A stretch of DNA of 52,462 bases from Phycisphaerae bacterium (lineage in GTDB: Bacteria > Planctomycetota > Phycisphaerae > Sedimentisphaerales > Anaerobacaceae). The notes beneath the pieces were generated by a model. That model saw only the letters and a program-made list of their open reading frames with translations, was not told the DNA's origin and ran no database searches. Both the position numbers and the translations under genes were made by a program. The stretch covers positions 1-52,462 of the forward strand of contig JADHXR010000034.1 in NCBI GenBank assembly GCA_016782865.1, given 5' to 3'. Positions 17,004 to 24,772 of this stretch are shown in pieces. Position 1 is the first letter of the stretch. Each line of letters starts with the position of its first letter.

Positions 17004-18206
17004 ATGAGCAAAAAGGCGGCAGATAGAGACTCTTCCAGGCGGTTGGTCCGCATAGCGCCTATTGTCCGAGGGTTGTTGGCAGAACCAACAGGTGAGCCGG
17101 ACATGCCGTATGAGCCGGTCATTGTGAGGTCCCTGACGAGCCGAGAAGCTGTTGATTTCGCGGGCTCTGCAGAAAACGCTGAGTCTCAGTATTATCCGCC
17201 GCCTCTTACGAAAGGGCAGAAGCCGCCGCTTTTCACAGAAGCCGTTGAGGTCGACGGCCTGGCAGAAGGACTTCGCGAACAATTGAGCCAGGACATTTCA
17301 GATTACTCGTCGCGGCACAACTGCAAGCCCGAGATCGTTTGCCTTCGTGAGATGGGGATACTCTACGTTGAACAGAAGGATGACGACGGTGCCGCGCACT
17401 TGCCTCTCCGCAACAAAGTTGCGCTGGTAACCGGCGCCGCTGGAGCCATTGGTTACGGTATCTGCCGCGGCTTGCTGGAAAAGGGCTGTTACCTGGCAGC
17501 AACAGATCTTCCGGGCGATAAGCTTGACAGTTTCACGGATGACCTGAGGCAGGTGGCCGGTGATCGCGTGATGGGCACTGCAATCGACGTTACTAACAAA
17601 GAGTCCGTAGTCGGAGGCTTTGAAAGCGTCATTCAAACCTGGGGCGGAATTGATATTGTAGTTGTAAATGCCGGCATCCCGCTTGTTGCACGTCTGAAAG
17701 ATATAGACCTCGACGCCTTTCGCAAGCTCGAAAAAGTGAACGTTGAAGGCACTCTCCTGACGCTCAGCGAAATCGCCAACCACTTCATCCTGCAGGGCAC
17801 CGGCGGCGACATTATTATCGTCTCGACGAAGAACGTTCCCAGCCCGGGCGCCGGATTCGGCGCTTACAGCGCGACCAAGGCGGCGGCTCACCAGTTGGGG
17901 CGCATTGCCAGTATAGAGCTGGCTCAATACGGCGTGCGTGTAAATATGGTAGCGCCGGACGGAGTCTTCTCCGAGGGCAAATACAAGTCCGGATTGTGGG
18001 CCGAGGTGGGGCCGGACCGGATGCGGGCGAGGGGACTTGATGAGGAAGGTTTGCAGGAGTATTATCAAAACAGGAATTTGTTGAAAGCCAAGATTACGGG
18101 CCGGCATGTTTCCAATGCCGTACTGTTCTTTGCCACGCGTCAGACGCCGACGACGGGCGTGACGATTCCCGTAGACGGCGGCCTGCCTGATGCCACACCA
18201 AGATAG
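17004..18206 (+). CDS. SDR like the dehydrogenase half of rhamnulose-phosphate aldolase/lactaldehyde dehydrogenase
   Basis: 400 residues. Residues 1-130 form an N-terminal extension. A classical SDR domain follows: VTGAAGAIGYG (near 147, NAD-binding), VNAGIP near 224, and catalytic YSATKAAAH near 290. The segment NMVAPDGVFSEGKYKSGLWAEVGPDRMRARGLDEEGLQEYY, then NRNLLK and TTGVTIPVDGG, resembles the C-terminal half of bifunctional rhamnulose-1-phosphate aldolase/SDR proteins (RhaE-type). The likely reaction is NAD-dependent oxidation of L-lactaldehyde to L-lactate. The N-terminal extension could be a leftover of, or docking region for, the separated aldolase encoded downstream. The start has GGAAGAAG immediately upstream. 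Confidence 0.75.
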   Translation: MSKKAADRDSSRRLVRIAPIVRGLLAEPTGEPDMPYEPVIVRSLTSREAVDFAGSAENAESQYYPPPLTKGQKPPLFTEAVEVDGLAEGLREQLSQDISDYSSRHNCKPEIVCLREMGILYVEQKDDDGAAHLPLRNKVALVTGAAGAIGYGICRGLLEKGCYLAATDLPGDKLDSFTDDLRQVAGDRVMGTAIDVTNKESVVGGFESVIQTWGGIDIVVVNAGIPLVARLKDIDLDAFRKLEKVNVEGTLLTLSEIANHFILQGTGGDIIIVSTKNVPSPGAGFGAYSATKAAAHQLGRIASIELAQYGVRVNMVAPDGVFSEGKYKSGLWAEVGPDRMRARGLDEEGLQEYYQNRNLLKAKITGRHVSNAVLFFATRQTPTTGVTIPVDGGLPDATPR

Positions 18207-18214
18207 GATGTTAA

Positions 18215-18235
18215 AGTAAAAAATCAAAGTGCAAA
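18215..18235 (+). repeat. heptanucleotide tandem repeat, locus 2
   Basis: Three 7-mers, AGTAAAA, AATCAAA and GTGCAAA, lie 8 nt after the SDR stop. The short array follows the same AGTNNAA-like theme as loci 1 and 5. Confidence 0.5.
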
Positions 18236-18243
18236 GCATGTCC

Positions 18244-18283
18244 CATTCGGCAGGCTCAGGGCAGGCTCTGAGCGTAGTCGAAG
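18244..18283 (+). repeat. REP-like dispersed palindromic element, copy A
   Basis: A stretch beginning CATTCGGCAGGCTCAGG and ending GAGCGTAGTCGAAGG. Its reverse complement matches the element at 30737-30775 at most positions. The core TTCG...GCTCAGAGC...TGAGC...CGAA can fold on itself. Very similar elements occur as intergenic repeats in many environmental bacterial genomes. Confidence 0.7.
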
Positions 18284-18303
18284 GATGCAAGATTGAGGAA
18301 GTC

Positions 18304-18322
18304 ATTGCCGCTTTGCGGCAAT
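18304..18322 (+). terminator. hairpin between SDR and aldolase genes
   Basis: ATTGCCGC (18304-18311), loop TTT, GCGGCAAT (18315-18322). A perfect 8-bp stem followed by a moderately T-rich stretch (ATTTCACAGTTTTAG region). It may terminate or attenuate the upstream rhamnose operon before the aldolase gene. Confidence 0.45.
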
Positions 18323-18383
18323 TTCACAGTTTTAGTTTCTAATATCTATATTTTGAATTGATTGTAAGGGATGTTCTTGAAAA

Positions 18384-19586
18384 ATGGATGAAGCATTATC
18401 ACAACTTATTAGAATCTCGAATGAGACAGGCGTAGACCCGACGCTCGTTCAAGGTGGTGGAGGCAACACTTCGGTAAAAACCTCGGACGGCAAATATATG
18501 TATATCAAAGCCAGCGGCACGGCCTTGAAAGATATGAACGCGAAAGAGGGCTGGCGCCGGCTGCGGCTCGATCTGGCCCGATCGGTGGTCAAAGAAGAGT
18601 CAATCGCACAGATGGAGCCTCAAAGCAGGGAACTCGAAGTGGTAAACCGGCTTCTTTTTGCCTGCGACGACAACGTCAAGATCGCTGCGCGGCCGTCGGT
18701 GGAAGCGCATCTGCACGCATGGCTGGATAAATGCGTGATTCATCTGCACCCGAGCGCAGCGGGCGCTTACGTTAATGCCAGGAACGGCAGGGTAAGACTC
18801 GAAAAACTCTTCAAGACCGAGGCCCTGCCGCCGCTCTGGGTGCCGTATACCGATCCCGGCTATATGCTTGCAAGAAGGATCGCCCGGCTGGTTGAGAGCT
18901 ACAGGGGCCAGTACGGCAAGATGCCCGGGATTCTGTTTTTGGAAAAGCACGGGCTCTTCATTACGGCAAACAGCGCTGGCGGTGCTTTGCGGCTTGTGCG
19001 CAGGGTCATAAAACAGTGCAACAGCAAGCTCAGGCAGCCGAATACCGGCAAGCTGAAAGCGGTGAGCCGGGAACTGATTGACGATGTGAAGGTTTGTATC
19101 GAGCGGGGGTATTCCGAGGGGACCGGCGAGAAGGCGACGATATGGCATTATTACAACAATGCCATTGATGGATTCTGCCGCCAAAAGGATGCGAAGAAGA
19201 TGCTGTCGGGGTCTTTGACGCCGGACGAGCTGGTTTATTCGAATGGACCTGCGATGTGGGTCCAGATGCAAAAGGGCAAGAAATCTCGTTCCGGGACCGC
19301 GGCTGAGAAATGCAATTCACAGAGTATTGCGAGGCGTCTGAGATGGCAGATCGGCAGCGGAAGAAAGCCTTCTGTTGCGTTTCTGGTCAAAGGGGTGGGG
19401 CTCTTTGTCGCTGGGACGCAAAGAATCGCCCCGACTGTACGGGACATCGTGCTGTATTCGATTTTCATTCGGACAAATGCAGTTCGAATGGGTGGAATTC
19501 GCACGTTGAACAAGCGGCAGGAGGATTTCATCAGCAATTGGGAATCGGAGGCGTTTCGCAAGAAACTGGCAACCGGCAAGAAGTAG
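18384..19586 (+). CDS. class II aldolase/adducin protein, likely rhamnulose-1-phosphate aldolase
   Basis: 400 residues. The class II aldolase fold shows QGGGGNTSVKT near 25 (phosphate-binding), YIKASGTALKDM near 46, PSVEAHLHAWL near 112 with CVIHLHPSAAGA near 125 (metal-binding HLH and second His), and LEKHGLFITANSAGGAL near 195 (third metal-ligand His). This matches the aldolase half of RhaE-type bifunctional enzymes more closely than the 274-residue E. coli RhaD. It would split L-rhamnulose 1-phosphate to DHAP and L-lactaldehyde. It lies 177 nt beyond the SDR gene, separated by a heptamer repeat, a REP-like element and a hairpin, so expression may be uncoupled. AAGGGATG precedes the ATG. 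Confidence 0.75.
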   Translation: MDEALSQLIRISNETGVDPTLVQGGGGNTSVKTSDGKYMYIKASGTALKDMNAKEGWRRLRLDLARSVVKEESIAQMEPQSRELEVVNRLLFACDDNVKIAARPSVEAHLHAWLDKCVIHLHPSAAGAYVNARNGRVRLEKLFKTEALPPLWVPYTDPGYMLARRIARLVESYRGQYGKMPGILFLEKHGLFITANSAGGALRLVRRVIKQCNSKLRQPNTGKLKAVSRELIDDVKVCIERGYSEGTGEKATIWHYYNNAIDGFCRQKDAKKMLSGSLTPDELVYSNGPAMWVQMQKGKKSRSGTAAEKCNSQSIARRLRWQIGSGRKPSVAFLVKGVGLFVAGTQRIAPTVRDIVLYSIFIRTNAVRMGGIRTLNKRQEDFISNWESEAFRKKLATGKK

Positions 19587-19626
19587 TGCCGGGACAGATG
19601 GTGGCGGCACGGTCACTTCGTGGGGG

Positions 19627-20883
19627 TTATCTGGCTTTTATGTCATAGGCCATCAAGGCGTCGCCGTGGCGGATGTACAGCCTGCCGTTGGCGATTGACG
19701 GATGGGACCAGTGTTGTTTGCCGGAGCCTTGAGTGACCCGGAAGGAGCTGACGATCTCAAAGGCTTTCGGGGAAGTCTTGACCAGAGCTATGTCGCCCGT
19801 GTTTTCGTCGTAGCAGTACAGCATGCCGTCGGCATGTATGATCGAGCCCTTGTTGCCGTTCCATGTCGCCTTGTACATGACTTTGCCGCTGTCCCAGTCG
19901 AGGCATATCCAATCGCCTTTGGGGATGCCGTCGAAGCTGGACCCGTACAGGTAGCCGTCGAGAAGCACAACCCCGCCGTGGCCGCAATCAAGAGTCTGGT
20001 CACTCCATTTCCTGGCGACCGAAGTCCCGTCGGTTGAAAGCTCGAACATTACTCCGCCGGTCGTGAATTCGCGCTCGACAGCGCTGGTAACGTACAGACA
20101 TCCATCTTTGTAGATCGGCGTGCCAGAGCCGGTATCGGAAGGCGTCTCGTACGGTTCGCGCCAGAGGAGTTTGCCCGTATCGGCTGCGACGCACACAATC
20201 GATTTTTGAATCAAGTTTATGAGCAACCGGTTCGCCCCGCGTTCGATCAGGATCGGTGAACTGTACGTCGATGTCTCTTCGAGCCCGGCGGTGGCCCAGA
20301 TAGTCCGGCCTGTCATTTTGTCCAGGGCGACAATGGCGCCCTTCTTGCCGCCTGGGGTACAATAGACTTTCGGCCCGTCGATCAGGGGCGAGCCTGTCAT
20401 TCCCCATTGGATGTTTTTCGCCTCGAATTCTTCCAGGGTATCCACCTGCCAGATTTTCTCGCCAGTCCCGGCGTTGAAGCAGACCATTTTCCCCGTGCCG
20501 CTAAAGACATAAGCGCGCCGCCCGTCGATCGTCGGCGTCGTCCGGGTTCCCTTGTATGACCTGGTCCATTCGGGGCCGTAAGATTCTTTCCATTTCAGGT
20601 TGCCGGCGAGGTCGTAGGCAAAGAGAAATCCCTCGCCGTCGAGCATGCCGGTTGTGTAGACGAATCCATCCGCTATGGCTGCCGAAGAAAAACCTATACC
20701 GAGCCCATCGACCGACCACAAGAGTTTGGGGCCCGATGGAGGCCATTTCTTGAGCAGGTCTGTCTCAGTCGAGTTCCCATCGCGGTTGGGGCCTCGGAAC
20801 TGGGGCCAGTCATCGGCGAGACACATGGTAGCAGTCAGCAGAATGCTCAATAACAATGTTGACACACGTTTTGTGTTGCTCAT
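19627..20883 (-). CDS. secreted PQQ-type beta-propeller protein
   Basis: 418 residues from ATG 20883, preceded by AAGGAT at good spacing. The longer frame to 21057 lacks support. A signal peptide (VSTLLLSILLTATMCLADDW) is followed at once by WPQFRGPNRDGNS, the standard opening of planctomycete PQQ-like WD/propeller proteins. Repeats with W at blade ends follow (LLWSVDG, LKWKESYG, IWQVDTL, IWATAG, LLWREPY), along with ACCESSORY strands such as GDWICLDWDSGKVMYK. This resembles the BamB/PQQ-dependent dehydrogenase propeller fold without catalytic evidence. It is convergent with the aldolase gene, so it is not part of the rhamnose operon. Confidence 0.85.
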   Translation of the reverse strand: MSNTKRVSTLLLSILLTATMCLADDWPQFRGPNRDGNSTETDLLKKWPPSGPKLLWSVDGLGIGFSSAAIADGFVYTTGMLDGEGFLFAYDLAGNLKWKESYGPEWTRSYKGTRTTPTIDGRRAYVFSGTGKMVCFNAGTGEKIWQVDTLEEFEAKNIQWGMTGSPLIDGPKVYCTPGGKKGAIVALDKMTGRTIWATAGLEETSTYSSPILIERGANRLLINLIQKSIVCVAADTGKLLWREPYETPSDTGSGTPIYKDGCLYVTSAVEREFTTGGVMFELSTDGTSVARKWSDQTLDCGHGGVVLLDGYLYGSSFDGIPKGDWICLDWDSGKVMYKATWNGNKGSIIHADGMLYCYDENTGDIALVKTSPKAFEIVSSFRVTQGSGKQHWSHPSIANGRLYIRHGDALMAYDIKAR

Positions 20884-21020
20884 ATGCACTATCCTTGTTT
20901 GCTTCGTCTTGCGTAAGCCACGGGCGATTTTATTGGTGCGGTGCGCGACCATCAAGCAAAAAAAACGCACATCGCAATTGCCGATTCTGAGAAAAAACGG
21001 CAAATGGCTATCCCACACAG

Positions 21021-21069
21021 GAATTGAGAATGAAGAATTCTTAATTCTAAATTCCAAATTCTAAATTCA
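21021..21069 (+). repeat. heptanucleotide tandem repeat, locus 3
   Basis: Seven 7-mers in register: GAATTGA, GAATGAA, GAATTCT, TAATTCT, AAATTCC, AAATTCT and AAATTCA. The array lies upstream of the E1 gene and ends just before its candidate TATACT -10 box (21075-21080). Confidence 0.8.
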
Positions 21070-21074
21070 TATGC

Positions 21075-21127
21075 TATACTACCGCTTCTTAGTGCTGATA
21101 GCGGGGCGAATCTGGTGTTTTGCCCCG
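21075..21127 (+). promoter_or_regulatory. candidate promoter and leader hairpin of the E1 gene
   Basis: TATACT (21075-21080) is a fair -10 box; the -35 at 17 nt (TTCCAA, inside the heptamer repeat) is poor. CGGGGC (21102-21107) pairs with GCCCCG (21122-21127) in the leader, followed by AAAAGGGAAA and then the AGGAGAA ribosome-binding site. The hairpin could affect translation or mRNA stability. Confidence 0.35.
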
Positions 21128-21156
21128 AAAAGGGAAATTTTCAGGAGAATTGATAA

Positions 21157-23403
21157 ATGGGTTTTGGTGTTGAGGATACTCGAAAGAGACCGCAGGCAAG
21201 CCTGAAGGAGCTTGTCAAGAAGGGTTCAATCACTGTTGGCGATGCGACCGATTGGCTCAGGACTATTTATGAGATTCGGTTTTTCGAAGAGAAGGTCTTC
21301 GATCTTCTTGGTCAGAATATAATCAAGGGCGCCTCGCACCTTTACGCGGGCGAGGAGGCGGTTGCCGTCGGTTCTATCGCTGCTATCGAGCATGGGGACG
21401 TGATCGGCTCGACCCACCGAGGGCACGGCCACTGCGGTGCGATCGGCAATAAATATGCCGATGGCGAAGAGGAGCGCCAGAACAACTGGAACCAGATGAT
21501 GGCCGAGCTGATGGGCAAAGAGACCGGCTACTGTAAGGGCAGGGGCGGCTCGATGCACATCGCCGATGTCGACAGGTGCAACAACCTCGGCTCGACCGGC
21601 ATCGTTGGGGGCAACCAGGCGCCGGCCGTGGGAGCAGCCCTGGCGGAAAAATACAAGAAGACGGGCAAGGTCGTGCTTTCTTTCTTCGGCGACGGCTCGA
21701 CCAACTGCGGCAGCTTCCACGAGGCGATGAACATGGCCTCGACTCTGGCTGTTCCTCTGGTGGCGATAGTCGAAAATAACCTTTATGGAATGAGCGTGCC
21801 GTTCTTCGGCAGTGAAATAGAAGGAGCCGTAAAGGCAAGCAATGTCGAGGACATCGCCGTCAGAGCGAGTTCATACGATGTGCCCGCTGTGATTGTCGAT
21901 GGTCAGGACGTAGTGGCGGTCTTTCTTGCGGTATGCGATGCCGTGGCCAAGGCGCGGCAAAGTAATCAGATGACCATGATCGAGGCCAAGACCTACCGCT
22001 GGTATGGGCATAGCCGAAGCGATCCTCGCGCGTATCGGACCAAGGCCGAGGAGAAGGCCTGGCACCAGCGTGATCCGATTATCGTCCTCAGAGAAAAACT
22101 GCTTGCCGATAAGCTTTGCTCCGAGGAGCAGTTGGATCAGATAAAGGACAAGGCGTTTGAAACAATCGAGACGGCGACAAAGTTCGGCATAGATAGCGCC
22201 TGGCCGGACGCCGCGGATCTTGCCAAGGACGTATACGTCGAGGAGACTTACGCCGCTGAGATTGTCGAATCCGACAAGGCAAACTCGGCGAAGGTTGCCG
22301 AGGCGACGGCCGCCTTCGAGGCTGCGATCGCCGCATCGACTGCCAAGACAAAGAAAGAGGCAACCCAGCAGGCCAGAGATCAGATCAAATCGCAGTTCGG
22401 CATGGACGTTATGACCATCGGCCAGGCCGTTTGTGCGGCCCAGGGCGATGAGCTTCGGCGGGACCAGGACGTTATCATAATGGGAGAGGATGTCGGTCTT
22501 TACGGCGGAGCGTACCAGGCGACCCGCGGCCTGCTGACGGAATTCGGCACCGACAGAGTCATTGACACTGCGATATCCGAGGCGGCAATCACAGGCGCCG
22601 CGGTCGGTGCCGCCCTTCGCGGCATGCGTCCGATAGCGGAACTCATGTACGTCGATTTTGTTACCATTGCGATGGACCAGCTTGTTCACGTCGGTGCGTA
22701 TAATCGCTACATGTTCGGGGGCAAGGCCAAGGTGCCGATGGTGCTGCGAACCGAAGGCGGGGTCGGCAGATGTATCGCCGCTCACCATTCCGAATCGCTC
22801 GAAGCCTGGCTCATGCACACGCCGGGGCTTTATGTCGTCATGCCCTCGACGCCTTACGATGCCAAGGGATTGCTCAAGGCCGCGATACGCAGCGACAATC
22901 CGGTAGTCTTCATCGAGCACAAGGCGACCTACGGCCAGTTGGGCGCCGTGCCCCAAGGCGATTACATCATCCCGCTGGGCGTTGCCGATATCAAAAAAAC
23001 CGGCACCGATGCTACGATTGTCAGCTACAGCAGAATGGCGATGTGGTCTCTGGAGGCCGCCAAGGTCCTGGCTGCCGAGCACGGCATCGACGCCGAAGTG
23101 ATCGATCTGCGAACGCTCAAACCGATGGACATCGATACGGTAGCCGAGTCGGTTCGCAAGACGGGCCGCCTGATTACGGTCAGCGAAGGTTTCTGCACCT
23201 GCGGGGCGGGCAGAGAAATCGCCGGCAGGTTCATGGAATACGAATTCAGCGACGGCTCGCATGGCTTCGATTATCTCGACGCGGCCCCAGTGAATCTCGC
23301 CGCCGCCGATGTGCCCCCGCCGATGAGCGAGCCATTGGAAACCGCGAGTATCCCAAGCGTTGAAACAATCGTAGAAACCGTCAAGAAGATAGTCAGCGGC
23401 TGA
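21157..23403 (+). CDS. fused E1 alpha-beta subunit of a pyruvate/acetoin-type 2-oxoacid dehydrogenase
   Basis: 748 residues. Residues 20-345 are E1 alpha: YEIRFFEEKV, GEEAVAVG, THRGHGHC, KGRGGSMHI, the thiamine diphosphate motif GDGSTNCGSFHEAMN (178-192) ending in NN near 208, and YGHSRSDPRAYR. An Ala/Lys/Glu-rich linker (about 350-412) leads to E1 beta (413-748): GQAVCAAQ, IIMGEDVGLYGGAY, DTAISEAAITGAAVGAALRGMRPIAE, MRTEGG-like LRTEGGVGRC, and a transketolase C-terminal domain. It would decarboxylate pyruvate (or acetoin or a branched oxoacid) and acetylate the E2 lipoyl group. Most bacteria encode these two subunits separately. AGGAG is 7-11 nt before the ATG. E2 follows; no E3 gene is present in the window. 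Confidence 0.9.
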   Translation: MGFGVEDTRKRPQASLKELVKKGSITVGDATDWLRTIYEIRFFEEKVFDLLGQNIIKGASHLYAGEEAVAVGSIAAIEHGDVIGSTHRGHGHCGAIGNKYADGEEERQNNWNQMMAELMGKETGYCKGRGGSMHIADVDRCNNLGSTGIVGGNQAPAVGAALAEKYKKTGKVVLSFFGDGSTNCGSFHEAMNMASTLAVPLVAIVENNLYGMSVPFFGSEIEGAVKASNVEDIAVRASSYDVPAVIVDGQDVVAVFLAVCDAVAKARQSNQMTMIEAKTYRWYGHSRSDPRAYRTKAEEKAWHQRDPIIVLREKLLADKLCSEEQLDQIKDKAFETIETATKFGIDSAWPDAADLAKDVYVEETYAAEIVESDKANSAKVAEATAAFEAAIAASTAKTKKEATQQARDQIKSQFGMDVMTIGQAVCAAQGDELRRDQDVIIMGEDVGLYGGAYQATRGLLTEFGTDRVIDTAISEAAITGAAVGAALRGMRPIAELMYVDFVTIAMDQLVHVGAYNRYMFGGKAKVPMVLRTEGGVGRCIAAHHSESLEAWLMHTPGLYVVMPSTPYDAKGLLKAAIRSDNPVVFIEHKATYGQLGAVPQGDYIIPLGVADIKKTGTDATIVSYSRMAMWSLEAAKVLAAEHGIDAEVIDLRTLKPMDIDTVAESVRKTGRLITVSEGFCTCGAGREIAGRFMEYEFSDGSHGFDYLDAAPVNLAAADVPPPMSEPLETASIPSVETIVETVKKIVSG

Positions 23404-23414
23404 CAATATTTAGT

Positions 23415-23435
23415 CCCCGGCCCTGCCGGGGGTTT
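23415..23435 (+). terminator. intrinsic terminator/attenuator between E1 and E2
   Basis: CCCCGGC (23415-23421), loop CCT, GCCGGGG (23425-23431), then GTTTT. A compact G+C-rich stem followed by a short T-run 11 nt after the E1 stop. It probably terminates part of the transcription, setting an E1:E2 ratio. Confidence 0.6.
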
Positions 23436-23443
23436 TCCCAAAA

Positions 23444-23485
23444 ACGACATACGACATAAGCAATACGATATACGAAAATAAGGAT
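23444..23485 (+). repeat. heptanucleotide tandem repeat, locus 4
   Basis: Six 7-mers: ACGACAT twice, AAGCAAT, ACGATAT, ACGAAAA and TAAGGAT. The array fills the space between the attenuator and the E2 start; its last unit supplies the AAGGAT ribosome-binding site. Confidence 0.7.
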
Positions 23486-23492
23486 CATATAA

Positions 23493-24719
23493 ATGGCGAC
23501 CGAAGTAAGATTACCCCAGCTCGGCCAGACGATGGAGGAGGGGACGATTGTCAACTGCCTCATCAAGGTCGACGACGAGGTCAAGAAAGGTGATGTGATT
23601 TTTGAGATAGAAACCGACAAGGCGACCCTCGAGATGGAATCGCCGGCGGAAGGTTTTGTAAAGCATATTCTCGTTGAAGCCGATGAAACGCTCGCTGTCG
23701 GGGCGCCTCTCCTGGTCCTGGGTGACAAGGGCGAAGACGTGCCGCAGAGCTTTGTCGATTCGCTCTCGGACGACGCCGGTGCTGCGCCGCAAGCTGCTCC
23801 GGTTGTCGAAGCTGCCCCCGCCGCAGAGCAGGCCAAACCCGAGCCGGAGCCTGAAGCGAGCAAACCGGCGGGCAGAGTCATGGCGTCGCCGCGAGCAAAG
23901 AAATTGGCCGCCGATCTTGGTGTGGATCTGTGCGCACTTACCGGGACAGGCCCGGGTGGTAAGATCACCGAGCAGGATGTGAAGAGTGCCGCCGAGGCCA
24001 AACCATCGGCGCCCGCTGCTCCGGTGGCATCCGGCGCCGAAGTTCAGCTCGGAGGAACGGTTCGGCTCAACAGGCTGCAGAAGATCACTGCCCAGCGCAT
24101 GCTCAAATCGAAACAGGAGATTCCCTGCTTCTACCTGACCGTGAAAGCCGATGTTACCGACCTGGTCGAATTGCGAAGTACGATGAATCAAGCCGGTGAT
24201 GTGAAGGTTTCGTACAACGATTTCATCATAAAAGCGGTTGCGACGGGACTGGAGAAGTACCCGATCATGACGGGCCAGTTGGCGGGCGAGACTATCAAAT
24301 TGGCAGAGACGATAGGCATTGGTCTGGCGATATCCGTTCCCGACGGGCTGGTCGCGCCGATAGTCAAGGACGTAAACAAGAAAGACGTCAGGCAGATCGC
24401 CAGCGATAGTCTGGCTCTGGTCGAGCGGGCGCGAAGCAACAAACTGGCCCCCACAGATGTCGAGGGCGGCTGCATCACGGTAAGCAATCTCGGCGCGTTC
24501 GGGATAGACAATTTCATCCCGATAGTCGTGCCGGGCCAATGCAGCATATTGGGCATCGGTCAGATATCCGACACCTGCGTGCCCGATAACGGCAACATCA
24601 TGATCCGCAAGCTGATGAACATGACACTGTCCATAGACCATAAGGTCGCCAACGGAGCGTACGCAGCCCAGTTCCTGGACTTCGTGAGGAAACTGCTGGA
24701 GGATGCTTCGGCGTTTTAG
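23493..24719 (+). CDS. dihydrolipoamide acyltransferase (E2) of the 2-oxoacid dehydrogenase
   Basis: 408 residues in the standard E2 order. A lipoyl domain (1-80) has the lipoylated Lys43 in ETDKATLEMES. An Ala/Pro-rich hinge (95-127) follows, then a peripheral-subunit-binding domain (129-164, SPRAKKLAADLGVDLCALTGTGPGGKITEQDV region). The catalytic acyltransferase domain (185-408) ends with SIDHKVANGAYAAQFLD, where the His is the catalytic base; the fourth residue after it is Asn rather than the commoner Asp, a variation seen in several E2 families. It transfers acetyl (or another acyl) groups from lipoate to CoA. AAGGAT precedes the ATG. The fucose-isomerase-like gene begins 53 nt downstream. 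Confidence 0.93.
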   Translation: MATEVRLPQLGQTMEEGTIVNCLIKVDDEVKKGDVIFEIETDKATLEMESPAEGFVKHILVEADETLAVGAPLLVLGDKGEDVPQSFVDSLSDDAGAAPQAAPVVEAAPAAEQAKPEPEPEASKPAGRVMASPRAKKLAADLGVDLCALTGTGPGGKITEQDVKSAAEAKPSAPAAPVASGAEVQLGGTVRLNRLQKITAQRMLKSKQEIPCFYLTVKADVTDLVELRSTMNQAGDVKVSYNDFIIKAVATGLEKYPIMTGQLAGETIKLAETIGIGLAISVPDGLVAPIVKDVNKKDVRQIASDSLALVERARSNKLAPTDVEGGCITVSNLGAFGIDNFIPIVVPGQCSILGIGQISDTCVPDNGNIMIRKLMNMTLSIDHKVANGAYAAQFLDFVRKLLEDASAF

Positions 24720-24772
24720 CCTTGAATCTTGCATGTTGAGCATGGCGAATTAGCTGAGAAGGAGTCTTTGAA

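Noticed and set aside
8749..19586. Bacterial microcompartment for rhamnose/fucose breakdown
   Set aside because: Planctomycete microcompartments use such enzymes, but no shell-protein gene (BMC-H, BMC-P) is seen anywhere in the window.
21871..23406. 511-codon minus-strand frame opposite the fused E1 gene
   Set aside because: Long only because the E1 codons rarely give stops in that frame. No motif, no ribosome-binding site, and E1 conservation explains the region.
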